A DNA stretch of 8,991 bases from an uncultured Hungatella sp. (GTDB taxonomy: Bacteria; Bacillota; Clostridia; Lachnospirales; Lachnospiraceae). Under the pieces are notes generated by a model. The model was not told where the DNA came from. It saw only the letters and a list, made by a program, of their open reading frames with translations, and ran no database searches. The translations under genes and the position numbers were made by a program. Positions 1-6,417 of this stretch are shown here, one piece after another; within the stretch, counting starts at the first letter, position 1, and each line of letters starts with the position of its first letter. Location of the stretch: positions 1-8,991 of the forward strand of contig CAUEKH010000079.1 in NCBI GenBank assembly GCA_959018155.1. The letters run 5' to 3'.

Positions 1-237
1 CGTTATTCCTTTGACATCATGGCTCTTCATTTTCTGGTGTTCAAGCTGACGGATGGAATCTATGGCCGCATGAGTGGGCTTCCGGCTGAGAATTACGCCA
101 TATTCCCCCACTCTTATCCACAGCTTCACGTGGTATATTTGGTGCTTGGCGTGGTGGTGCCCCTGGTAATCGCGGTAGCAGCCAGATGGGTGATGCGGGG
201 AATCGGGAAGCGCGTGAGGAACGTGGCCCAACATTAA
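1..237 (+). CDS. Membrane acyltransferase (acyltransferase 3-like), C-terminal fragment
   Basis: An open frame enters from the left edge (first codon CGT at 1) and ends at TAA 235-237, giving 78 visible residues; the true start lies outside the window. The fragment carries the stretch SFDIMALHFLVFKL, which resembles the last conserved membrane segment of integral-membrane acyltransferase 3 / fucose 4-O-acetylase-like proteins. A second hydrophobic helix follows at about residues 44-65, then a short basic tail (RWVMRGIGKRVRN) that would lie on the cytoplasmic side. Such enzymes O-acylate sugars of surface polysaccharides at the membrane. The glycosyltransferase gene starts 28 bases downstream with no terminator between, so the two probably share a transcript. 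The family call rests on a short fragment and is moderate; another polytopic envelope protein is possible. Confidence 0.6.
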   Translation, partial: RYSFDIMALHFLVFKLTDGIYGRMSGLPAENYAIFPHSYPQLHVVYLVLGVVVPLVIAVAARWVMRGIGKRVRNVAQH

Positions 238-265
238 GACATATGACATTCAGGAGTAGAACAGT

Positions 266-1243
266 ATGAGTAAAAAATTGTCGATAGTCGTATCTTGCTA
301 CAATGAGGAGCTGGCTCTTCGCCAGTTCTATGCAGAGACGGCAAAAGTGCTGAAAAGCCTTACATGGGATTATGAACTGATTTTTGTCAATGACGGAAGC
401 CAGGATGGGAGCCTTGCTGTTCTGACAGAACTGGCGGCTTCTGACAGAAACGTCCGTGTGATCAACTTTTCACGCAACTTCGGTCACGAGGCAGCGATGA
501 TTGCCGGGATCGATTACAGCAGCGGAGACGGGATTGTCTGTATGGATGCGGATTTACAGCATCCGCCGGAATGCCTTCCTGGAATTGTGGCGCGGTTTGA
601 GGAAGGGTACGACGTGGTCAGCATGGTCCGCACGAAAAATACTTCCGCGGGCTGGTTTAAGAACTTTTCCTCAGCCGCTTTCTACTGTCTGATTAATGTG
701 CTCTCCGACGTGAAATTTGAGCCGAATGCCTCGGATTTCTTCGCGGTATCAGCGAGGGCCGCCCGTGTTCTTAAGACGAGCTACCGGGAAAAGGTGCGTT
801 TTTTGCGCGGATACGTGCAGAATATCGGTTTTAAACGGACCACGATGGAGTATGAGGCAGCGGACCGGGTAGCGGGCGAAAGCAAATACAGTATCAGGAA
901 GCTGATTACATTTTCTTTAAATACGATTATGTGCTTTTCCAACCTTCCTCTGAAACTGGGCATCTATGCCGGTGGATTTGCCGGGCTGCTGGGAATTATT
1001 ATGATGATTTATACGATCTACAGCTGGGCCAGAGTGGGAACGCCCAGCGGTTATGCAACTACTATCGTCCTGATCTGTTTTATGTTTGCAATTCTCTTTC
1101 TGATTGTGGGAATTATCGGGAACTACATTGCAATTCTGTTTGCGGAACTGAAGGACAGGCCGGTGTATATTGTCGGTGAGACGATCAATTTTGATGAGAA
1201 AAATGTAGAAAATAAAGGCACAGGAAACGAAGGCACAGAATAA
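266..1243 (+). CDS. Family 2 glycosyltransferase, GtrB/DPM1-like (polyprenyl-phosphate sugar transferase)
   Basis: A 325-residue protein. ATG 266 is preceded by AGGAG at 252-256 (9-nt spacing). The N-terminal GT-A domain shows the family 2 signatures: SIVVSCYNEE (residues 6-15), VNDGSQDGS (41-49), NFSRNFGHEAA (67-77) and the metal/nucleotide-binding DADLQHPPE (94-102). A later RFLRGY...GESKYS region is typical of the DPM1/GtrB subgroup. Two transmembrane helices follow, at about 231-254 and 266-292, ending in a hydrophilic tail. This N-GT-A plus two-TM layout and length match bactoprenol glucosyltransferases (GtrB, CsbB, YkoT), which move a sugar from a nucleotide donor to undecaprenyl phosphate on the cytoplasmic membrane face. 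The upstream acyltransferase suggests a glycan-decoration operon. The sugar cannot be read from the sequence. An intrinsic terminator follows directly. Confidence 0.9.
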   Translation: MSKKLSIVVSCYNEELALRQFYAETAKVLKSLTWDYELIFVNDGSQDGSLAVLTELAASDRNVRVINFSRNFGHEAAMIAGIDYSSGDGIVCMDADLQHPPECLPGIVARFEEGYDVVSMVRTKNTSAGWFKNFSSAAFYCLINVLSDVKFEPNASDFFAVSARAARVLKTSYREKVRFLRGYVQNIGFKRTTMEYEAADRVAGESKYSIRKLITFSLNTIMCFSNLPLKLGIYAGGFAGLLGIIMMIYTIYSWARVGTPSGYATTIVLICFMFAILFLIVGIIGNYIAILFAELKDRPVYIVGETINFDEKNVENKGTGNEGTE

Positions 1244-1250
1244 TGAAAAT

Positions 1251-1297
1251 GCGGCTGGCGGACATCAGAGTAAGGTGACTGCCAGCCGTATTTTTTT
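1251..1297 (+). terminator. Intrinsic terminator of the glycosyltransferase operon
   Basis: CGGCTGGC (1252-1259) pairs perfectly with GCCAGCCG (1281-1288) across a 21-nt loop, and the stem is followed by a run of seven T (1291-1297). It begins 8 bases after the glycosyltransferase stop codon. Stem plus T-tract is the classic Rho-independent arrangement on the plus strand. The loop is longer than usual. Confidence 0.85.
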
Positions 1298-1357
1298 GAC
1301 GATTTATGGTCATGGGGACTTCGCATCTTTTCACAAGTTTCGCACAGTGTAAATGGA

Positions 1358-1388
1358 ACCAGTAAATTTAAAAATAACAGAAACTGGT
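1358..1388. repeat. Inverted repeat ACCAGT-N19-ACTGGT, possible operator
   Basis: ACCAGT (1358-1363) and ACTGGT (1383-1388) form a 6-bp dyad separated by 19 mostly A/T bases. The right half-site falls about where the -35 region of the diguanylate cyclase promoter would lie. It could be a regulator binding site, but six base pairs can arise by chance. Confidence 0.25.
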
Positions 1389-1405
1389 CTATTTTACTCT
1401 TTTTG

Positions 1406-1414
1406 TGATATGAT
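1406..1414 (+). promoter_or_regulatory. Extended -10 promoter for the diguanylate cyclase gene
   Basis: TATGAT (1409-1414) is a near-consensus -10 box with an extended TGA (1406-1408) directly in front. No good -35 is present at 17-18 bp (positions 1385-1391 read TGGTCTA), as is common for extended -10 promoters. Transcription would start near 1421, giving a leader of about 36 nt. It lies between the preceding terminator and the cyclase start. Confidence 0.55.
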
Positions 1415-1441
1415 AGTAAACAGAACACGAAATTTTAAGCC

Positions 1442-1446
1442 GGAGG
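1442..1446 (+). promoter_or_regulatory. Ribosome binding site GGAGG, duplicated before the cyclase start
   Basis: GGAGG occurs at 1442-1446 and again at 1452-1456, where it abuts ATG 1457 with no spacer. Only the upstream copy has workable spacing (10 nt), so it is the likely ribosome binding site and supports the start at 1457. Confidence 0.65.
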
Positions 1447-1456
1447 TGCGCGGAGG

Positions 1457-3379
1457 ATGCAGAAGATATTCACGAAATACTTATTCGGCGTTGTGGCCGT
1501 TGCTTTCTGTGCAATCATGCTGGCCGGCTGGCTGGTACAGAGTAAAAATGCCGAGAGGCATATGATTGATAATTCCAGACTGAAGCTGATGCAGGTATCT
1601 CAGACACTGGAGGCCAATGACGCGGAACTTGAGACTTTAAAGGAAAGTCTGGACGAGGACTATTTAACGAGGGCACAGGCATTTGCCTATATTATCGCAC
1701 AGAATCCGGAGGTGCTGGAAAGCCAGACGGAACTGGAGAAAATTAAAGTGCTGCTCAATGTGGATGAACTCCATGTGATTGATGAAAACGGAATTCTGTA
1801 TGCGGGAACCATCCCGAAGTACTTTGGAATGGATTTTAGAAGTACGGATCAGACGGCTGAGTTTCTGCAGATCCTTGAAGATCCGAAAATCACTCTGGTA
1901 CAGGATATCAGGCCCAACGGCGCGGAGCAGAAGATGTTCCAGTATGTAGGGGTGGCGAGACAGGATCAGAAGGGAATCGTGCAGGTGGGGCTGTCGCCGG
2001 TTAGATTTCTGGAGGCACAGAAGAAAAATGAACTTTCTTATCTCTTTTCCCGTGTGCCGGTGGAGGAGGGCAGTACGCTCTTCGTCATTGACGCTGAAAC
2101 GGGGGAGTTCCTGGCCCACTCTCTGAAAAAATACCAGGGAAAAAATATTCAGGACGTCGGTTTCTCCCTGGAGAGTCTCGATTCGTATTCAGAGGGAAAG
2201 TTTCATACATTTGAAGGCCGGAGACGCTTCTACGTGATTGAACGGGATGGCGACCGCTATCTCGGTGTCAGCCAGAGGGAAAGCATTTTATATAAAGAGC
2301 GGGGAGAGCAGATGAAAATACTCTGTATCTGTTTCCTGCTGATTTTCCTGATTATGCAGCTCTCTATTAACCGTCTCGTCAAGGTTCAGATTGTGGACGG
2401 AATTCATCAGATTGCCGGTAATCTGGCGGATATTACGGCGGGAAAGCTGGATACGGTGGTGGCTGTGGATAATAACCCGGAATTTAAACAGCTCAGCGCG
2501 GAAATCAATCATATGGTGGCGAGTATCCTGGAGGCAGGAGTCAAGGTCTCGCGGGTGATTGACATGGTGGATATGCCTATCGGGGTCTTTGAGATTGGCC
2601 AGGACTCTTCGGAAGTGAGAGGAACGGGAAGACTGGCCAAAATCCTGGGATGGAGTGAGGAAGAACAGGAAAAATATTTCCACAATAAGATAGAGTTTAT
2701 GGCTGTTATCAACCGGATTCAGAGAAAATGCGAACGGGAGGGCAGCGATATCTATTTGATTTCCGAAAATCCCGTGCGTTGGGTCAGAATTCAGATCAAT
2801 GCTGTTGACAGCGGGATCTTCGGCGTTGTCAATGATGTGACCGGCGATGTGATTGAGAAGCGGAGAATCCGCCATGAGCGGGATTACGACGCATTAACCG
2901 GTATGCGCAAAATTACCCGGTTCCGGAGTAAGGTGGAATTACTGCTCGGAGGCGGGAAAGATTTGGGAAGCAGTGTCATGATGATGCTGGATCTCGATAA
3001 TTTTAAGACGATGAACGACCAGTACGGCCACGATTGGGGGGACACCTATCTTCAGATAGCGGCAAAGCGGCTGCTTAAGTTTGAGGGAGACCATGGAATC
3101 ACGGCAAGACGCTCAGGAGATGAATTCTGTATCTTCCTTCACCACATGAATTCCAGGAAAGAGATTCTGAAGCTGATCACGGATTTCTTCCGGGATATGG
3201 AACAGAATCCCATAATATTTCCGGATGGAACCTGGCGCACGGTCAATCTGTCGGTGGGGCTTGCTTGGTATGGAGAGGGGCTCAACGATTATGAGCGGCT
3301 TTTAAGGGCTGCGGACGAGGCGCTGTACCAGGCCAAGGCAGCGGGGAGAAATACATTTTCCTGTTATGAGGAAGAATAA
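1457..3379 (+). CDS. Membrane-bound diguanylate cyclase with Cache-like sensor and SGDEF active site
   Basis: A 640-residue protein. TM helix 1 (about residues 7-27), an extracytoplasmic domain of about 255 residues resembling dCache (LHVIDENGILYAG and DQTAEFLQILEDP are typical stretches), TM helix 2 (286-305), a HAMP-like linker (about 306-358), a PAS-like region (about 365-470), then GGDEF (476-636). The GGDEF domain has DALTGM (478-483), metal-binding LDLDNFK (D512, D514), NDQYGHDWGD, signature SGDEF (553-557) and a canonical C-terminal ADEALYQAKAAGRN. It should convert two GTP to cyclic di-GMP in response to an external ligand bound by the Cache domain. The first signature glycine is serine; the metal-coordinating D512 and the D/E of the signature are intact, so activity is plausible. 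No RxxD I-site sits five residues before the signature (GDHG instead), so product feedback inhibition is unlikely. No EAL domain. The gene appears monocistronic. Confidence 0.92.
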   Translation: MQKIFTKYLFGVVAVAFCAIMLAGWLVQSKNAERHMIDNSRLKLMQVSQTLEANDAELETLKESLDEDYLTRAQAFAYIIAQNPEVLESQTELEKIKVLLNVDELHVIDENGILYAGTIPKYFGMDFRSTDQTAEFLQILEDPKITLVQDIRPNGAEQKMFQYVGVARQDQKGIVQVGLSPVRFLEAQKKNELSYLFSRVPVEEGSTLFVIDAETGEFLAHSLKKYQGKNIQDVGFSLESLDSYSEGKFHTFEGRRRFYVIERDGDRYLGVSQRESILYKERGEQMKILCICFLLIFLIMQLSINRLVKVQIVDGIHQIAGNLADITAGKLDTVVAVDNNPEFKQLSAEINHMVASILEAGVKVSRVIDMVDMPIGVFEIGQDSSEVRGTGRLAKILGWSEEEQEKYFHNKIEFMAVINRIQRKCEREGSDIYLISENPVRWVRIQINAVDSGIFGVVNDVTGDVIEKRRIRHERDYDALTGMRKITRFRSKVELLLGGGKDLGSSVMMMLDLDNFKTMNDQYGHDWGDTYLQIAAKRLLKFEGDHGITARRSGDEFCIFLHHMNSRKEILKLITDFFRDMEQNPIIFPDGTWRTVNLSVGLAWYGEGLNDYERLLRAADEALYQAKAAGRNTFSCYEEE

Positions 3380-3420
3380 TCGAAAGGAAGTAACAAAAAT
3401 CCGGGTTCGCCGGAATCCCT

Positions 3421-3519
3421 GTGGCAGTGAGACGGGAAAAACGGTTTTATGTTAATCAGGAAGGCGGGGACTGGTATATTGACAGCTTGGCGGAAATTCC
3501 GGTGTTGTTGGGAAAATAG
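3421..3519 (+). CDS. Possible 32-residue peptide or remnant of a decayed gene
   Basis: An open frame follows TAA 3391 and runs from CAA 3394 to TAG 3517-3519. The first usable start is GTG 3421 (another GTG at 3427), giving about 32 residues including FYVNQEGGDWYIDSLAEIP, a protein-like mix of aromatic, acidic and hydrophobic residues. No Shine-Dalgarno sequence lies at the right distance from GTG 3421. An AAGGAAG (3384-3390) would suit a start near codons 3397-3400, where none exists. The frame could therefore be a small gene with a lost start, a fragment of a degraded gene, or chance. A strong hairpin begins 11 bases after the stop. I do not recognise the peptide. Confidence 0.25.
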   Translation: MAVRREKRFYVNQEGGDWYIDSLAEIPVLLGK

Positions 3520-3530
3520 AAAAGGGGAGG

Positions 3531-3559
3531 ACAGGGCCTGCGCGGGGAGCAGGCCCTGT
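3531..3559 (+). terminator. Perfect 11-bp hairpin, terminator-like
   Basis: ACAGGGCCTGC (3531-3541) pairs perfectly with GCAGGCCCTGT (3549-3559) over a 7-nt loop. The 3' flank is TTATG, so the U-tract is weak. It is placed to stop transcripts from the cyclase gene or the mini-ORF before the next promoter. The strong GC stem makes termination plausible, but a processing or stability hairpin is also possible. Confidence 0.6.
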
Positions 3560-3634
3560 TTATGTAAGGAGCTGCTTCCAAAGAGGATTTTTCCGGACTA
3601 GGCAATAATTCTCGCATTTTGACTTCTTCTGCGT

Positions 3635-3640
3635 TATAAT
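3635..3640 (+). promoter_or_regulatory. Consensus -10 box TATAAT upstream of the zinc-ribbon gene
   Basis: A perfect TATAAT lies 46 bases before ATG 3687. A start near 3647 would give a leader of about 40 nt containing the ribosome binding site. No good -35 is seen at 16-18 bp (3611-3618). TTGACT (3619-3624) is only 10 bp away and cannot pair with it in a standard promoter. Confidence 0.5.
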
Positions 3641-3671
3641 AATCGCAGGTATGAAATGCCGCACCCGGCAA

Positions 3672-3677
3672 AAGGAG
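3672..3677 (+). promoter_or_regulatory. Ribosome binding site that sets the zinc-ribbon gene start at 3687
   Basis: AAGGAG (3672-3677) is 9 nt from ATG 3687. It lies inside the longer frame that begins at ATG 3651, which has no ribosome binding site and would begin only a few bases from the predicted transcription start. This decides for 3687. Confidence 0.8.
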
Positions 3678-3686
3678 AAATGCTGT

Positions 3687-4427
3687 ATGTATACATATGA
3701 ATACCGGTTTTATCCAAAATCAGCAGATGATGAATATATCAACAACATATACTGGTTTATTGCCAGTCTGGTTAATAACGGTCAAATCCTGAATGAATAT
3801 CAAAATACGGTAAAACTGGAGGATTGTTATGCGTGCCGTGTTGTGGCGCTGGAAATGGATTCCCTCAGTGAAAAATACTGGAATAAGTATAGCGTGAAGT
3901 TTTTTAAAGAGGTGGAAGAGATGTCTGCAAGGCCAGCGCAACTGTTGTTGATAGGGGAGAACTATGATGACGAGGACTGCTGTACGTGTAAGTCACCGAG
4001 CCATTACGTATTGCAGACAAATATGGCATCCGCTTTGCCGCCGGTTTGCTGCGGCGACTGCAATAAGCCGGTTCCTCTCTATAAGTTTCCAAAAACTTAT
4101 GATAATTCAGAATACTATGACCTTTTGGGCTGGCAGAAGACGTACCGTTCCTGTGATCGGCAATTTTATCAAGGCATTGGGGAACGTCACGGCTACCGGA
4201 TGATGAACGATCCTGACAGCATGTTATCGAAGGAGGCTTTACGGTACTGCGCATTTTTTGAGGAGAAGACAGGGATCCCTTTCTTTTATTTCCTTTTTAA
4301 ATACTACAGTCCGAACAAGCCGGTTTGCCCTAAGTGCGGGGAACCGTGGAAAAATCGTGATACCGGTAAAATCCACTATGATTATGTTTGCCATAAGTGC
4401 AGACTGGTTTCAAATGATATAAAATAA
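3687..4427 (+). CDS. Zinc-ribbon protein of the DUF2310 type, function unknown
   Basis: 246 residues from ATG 3687, chosen over ATG 3651 because AAGGAG sits 9 nt upstream; the protein then begins MYTYEYRFYPKS. Four CxxC pairs are visible: C98/C101 with C122/C125, and C214/C217 with C235/C238, which fit two zinc sites. Stretches such as VNNGQIL, VPLYKFPKTYD, the EYYDLLGW segment and GERHGYRMM match my recollection of the DUF2310 family, annotated as Zn-ribbon-containing, possibly nucleic-acid-binding proteins. The central aromatic-rich part shows no catalytic motif. There is no signal peptide or membrane segment, so it should be cytosolic. The sampled stretch 3721-3780 has 21 G/C of 60, clearly AT-richer than the peptidase gene behind it, which hints at a different origin. 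Only 40 bases separate it from that gene, without a terminator, so cotranscription is possible. The molecular role is unknown. Confidence 0.78.
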   Translation: MYTYEYRFYPKSADDEYINNIYWFIASLVNNGQILNEYQNTVKLEDCYACRVVALEMDSLSEKYWNKYSVKFFKEVEEMSARPAQLLLIGENYDDEDCCTCKSPSHYVLQTNMASALPPVCCGDCNKPVPLYKFPKTYDNSEYYDLLGWQKTYRSCDRQFYQGIGERHGYRMMNDPDSMLSKEALRYCAFFEEKTGIPFFYFLFKYYSPNKPVCPKCGEPWKNRDTGKIHYDYVCHKCRLVSNDIK

Positions 4428-4467
4428 GATTTTTATATACTATTTTACTATACAGGAGGAAGATATT

Positions 4468-5508
4468 ATGTCTGCAAATCAATCAGATATCATGGAGTAC
4501 GTTGTATCATTTTTGGAGAAGATTGTGAATATTCCCAGTCCAAGCGGTTTCACTTCTCGGGTCATGAAGGCAGTTGAAGAGGAAGCAGCCCGTCTTGGAT
4601 ATCAGTCCCGCTATAACAGAAAAGGCGGTCTTGTCATTTCAGTGCCAGGCAGAACCGGGAAGGTTCTAGGGCTGTCGGCTCACGTTGATACGTTAGGTGC
4701 AATGGTCCGTTCCATCAGCCCGGAGGGGATGCTTCGGATTATCCCGGTAGGCGGCTTTATGATGGAAAGTATTGAAGGGATGTACTGCAAGGTACATACC
4801 AGGACCGGTAAGACGTATACCGGAACGATTCTTACAAGGGAACCGTCTGTCCATACGTATGACGATGCGAAAAACCTTGAAAGAAAACCGAAAAATATGG
4901 AAGTGCGCCTCGACGAAGAGGTACACTGCGAGGAGGATGTAGAAAAACTGGAAATCTCAGCGGGCGATTATATCAGCTTCGATCCCATGTTTGTTTATAC
5001 AGAGAGTGGATTTATCAAGTCCCGCCATCTCGACGATAAGGCGTCTGTGGCAGTTCTGATGGGAGTTTTAAAAGAACTGTCTGACAGCAAAAGACAGCCG
5101 GAACAGACTCTTCGTCTCGTTATCAGTAATTTTGAGGAGGTTGGATTCGGCGCAAGCTGGATTCCGGAGGAGATTGAGGAGTTTATCGCGGTAGATATGG
5201 GCGCTGTCGGTGATGATTTGAAGGGAGACGAATACAAGGTATCTATCTGCGCTCTGGATTCCTCCGGCCCATACGATTACGATATGACGAACAGGCTGAT
5301 TGAGATTGCGAAGGAGCGGGAGCTTGGGTTTGCAGTTGATGTATTCCCTCATTACGGGTCAGACGTTGGAGCGGCAATCCGCGGCGGCCATAATATCCGC
5401 GGCGCTTTAATCGGACAGGGAGTCCACGCGTCCCATGGCACAGAGCGGACCCATGTGCGGGGGCTGGAGCAGACGCTGCGGTTGATTGAAGGGTATATCG
5501 GGATGTAG
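4468..5508 (+). CDS. M42-family metallo-aminopeptidase (FrvX/glutamyl aminopeptidase-like)
   Basis: 346 residues, the usual M42 length. AGGAGG (4454-4459) is 8 nt from ATG 4468. The di-metal site is complete: AHVDTLG (H72, D74), LDDKAS (bridging D189 or D190), FEEVGFGA (general base E223 and ligand E224), VDMG (D243) and a C-terminal HASHGTERTH holding the last histidine (H323 or H329). A PDZ-like insertion domain is expected at about 80-180, as in TET peptidases. M42 enzymes form large cytosolic dodecamers that trim N-terminal residues from oligopeptides, using zinc or cobalt. Substrate preference cannot be read here. The HASH.ERTH ending also occurs in the M42 peptidase of the NAGGN osmoprotectant system, but no other gene of that pathway is present. 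Base composition (33 G/C of 60 at 4681-4740) resembles the core genes rather than its two AT-rich neighbours. Confidence 0.93.
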   Translation: MSANQSDIMEYVVSFLEKIVNIPSPSGFTSRVMKAVEEEAARLGYQSRYNRKGGLVISVPGRTGKVLGLSAHVDTLGAMVRSISPEGMLRIIPVGGFMMESIEGMYCKVHTRTGKTYTGTILTREPSVHTYDDAKNLERKPKNMEVRLDEEVHCEEDVEKLEISAGDYISFDPMFVYTESGFIKSRHLDDKASVAVLMGVLKELSDSKRQPEQTLRLVISNFEEVGFGASWIPEEIEEFIAVDMGAVGDDLKGDEYKVSICALDSSGPYDYDMTNRLIEIAKERELGFAVDVFPHYGSDVGAAIRGGHNIRGALIGQGVHASHGTERTHVRGLEQTLRLIEGYIGM

Positions 5509-5540
5509 AGTCAAAACAGCCAGCCATAAAACATAAAAAA

Positions 5541-5544
5541 GAGG
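5541..5544 (+). promoter_or_regulatory. Ribosome binding site supporting a TTG start
   Basis: GAGG (within AAAAGAGGT) lies 8 nt before TTG 5553. There is no in-frame ATG until about residue 34 of the following protein, so this site supports initiation at the rare TTG codon. Confidence 0.65.
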
Positions 5545-5552
5545 TATTAACT

Positions 5553-6374
5553 TTGGAAGTATGGCAGTCTCACTATCAGGATGCACACCACGATTTAGAT
5601 TGCATCATAGAAAACCATTACAAAGAGAATGACACCGAACAGCCGTTGAAAATGGAGATAGACGGGGTTACATTCTGGGGCTCTGGACTGGACGACTGGG
5701 AATTATCCACTACAGAAAGCAAATCGGCAGTCGCTGATATCGCAAAACGGTTCACACTCTTTCAATATGGCAGCAAGGAGGAGGGGTATCACTATTGGCT
5801 TCAATCGTACCGCCATCAGATAAAAATACCAACCCGTGTATTCTCACTGTCTTTACAGAAGGTATGTCCTGCTGAACTTGAGATTGTTCTCAGCAGCCAG
5901 CATACAGAGAATCCCCATTCCATTTTTAAACTGGATGGGGAAAAGGTCGAACCGAATACGACTGTCTGTGAAAAGTTTGCTCTTATTATTGCCGACCAGT
6001 GTTTTAAAGCAGCTGCGCCGTCTGAACTCTTTGAGGTATCGCTGCAGTCAATTTGCCGCCAGATTGCAGGAAAATACTACTTATATAACTGTTTTGGCTG
6101 CCTTTATTCGGATTACAGTCCATACGGCCAGGGAAATTTGGGGAATCTGTGCTGCTTTGCCGCAAATAGAGAAAAATACTTAAAAGTCTACAGCAAGTAT
6201 GAGGGAGAATATACGATCTGGGATGCCTTTGAGGATGGTTTCAGCCAGTGTCAGGAAACTGATGTATGCGATGAGTTCACTCCCAGGATCAATTGTCTGG
6301 GTGGGTACCGTGGCGGAATCTATGAACCGGAAATGCGCCCGTCGGGAGAGAAAAAAGACAAAAAGAAAACATAA
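5553..6374 (+). CDS. Uncharacterised protein resembling the DUF6304 family
   Basis: 273 residues from TTG 5553 (GAGG 8 nt upstream), ending at TAA 6372-6374. The N-terminal half is acidic and aromatic-rich (EIDGVTFWGSGLDDWEL) with no motif I can name. The C-terminal half has the conserved-looking block NCFGCLYSDYSPYGQGNLGN, followed by LCCF and QETDVCDEF. These match my recollection of DUF6304 proteins. C180, C183, C200/C201 and C239 could form a four-cysteine metal site; that is inference. The end is a lysine-rich tail (GEKKDKKKT). No signal peptide or TM helix, so probably cytosolic. The sampled stretch 5581-5640 has 23 G/C of 60, AT-rich like the zinc-ribbon gene two positions upstream. 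Function is unknown; a role as an immunity-type accessory protein is a guess. It starts 44 bases after the peptidase gene. Confidence 0.65.
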   Translation: MEVWQSHYQDAHHDLDCIIENHYKENDTEQPLKMEIDGVTFWGSGLDDWELSTTESKSAVADIAKRFTLFQYGSKEEGYHYWLQSYRHQIKIPTRVFSLSLQKVCPAELEIVLSSQHTENPHSIFKLDGEKVEPNTTVCEKFALIIADQCFKAAAPSELFEVSLQSICRQIAGKYYLYNCFGCLYSDYSPYGQGNLGNLCCFAANREKYLKVYSKYEGEYTIWDAFEDGFSQCQETDVCDEFTPRINCLGGYRGGIYEPEMRPSGEKKDKKKT

Positions 6375-6377
6375 AGA

Positions 6378-6401
6378 AAGGCGGCCCGCCCGGGCCGCCT
6401 T
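6378..6401 (-). terminator. Hairpin between convergent genes, best as the minus-strand terminator
   Basis: AAGGCGGCCC (6378-6387) pairs perfectly with GGGCCGCCTT (6392-6401) over a 4-nt loop. Read on the minus strand it is followed by TCTTTATGTTTTC, a U-rich tail, and lies 16 bases after the HAD phosphatase stop. On the plus strand the 3' flank (CATGAAAATT) has no T-tract, so termination of the DUF6304-like gene would be weaker. Confidence 0.75.
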
Positions 6402-6417
6402 CATGAAAATTCCGGAA

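Larger units (their letters stand above)
3380..3686. other. Gene-poor intergenic region of 307 bp
   Basis: This stretch holds no confident gene. It contains the weak mini-ORF at 3421-3519, a small TCCGG/CCGGA hairpin (3400-3414), the perfect 11-bp hairpin at 3531-3559, a -10 element at 3635-3640 and the ribosome binding site of the next gene. I see no tRNA or recognisable riboswitch. Confidence 0.6.

Noticed and set aside
2288..2875. 195-codon minus-strand open frame inside the cyclase gene (also 1664-2119)
   Set aside because: These lie fully antisense to a well-supported gene, are rich in His and Arg as expected of reverse-strand frames, and show no domain.
3619..3640. TTGACT and TATAAT as a paired promoter
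   Set aside because: The spacing is 10 bp, far below the 16-18 bp needed, so only the -10 box was kept.
3651..3686. ATG 3651 as start of the zinc-ribbon gene, adding 12 residues
   Set aside because: It has no ribosome binding site, lies about 4 nt from the predicted transcription start, and AAGGAG sits correctly before ATG 3687.
4468..5508. Assignment of the M42 peptidase to the NAGGN osmoprotectant pathway
   Set aside because: The HASH.ERTH ending is suggestive, but no asparagine-synthase-like or ligase gene of that pathway is nearby.
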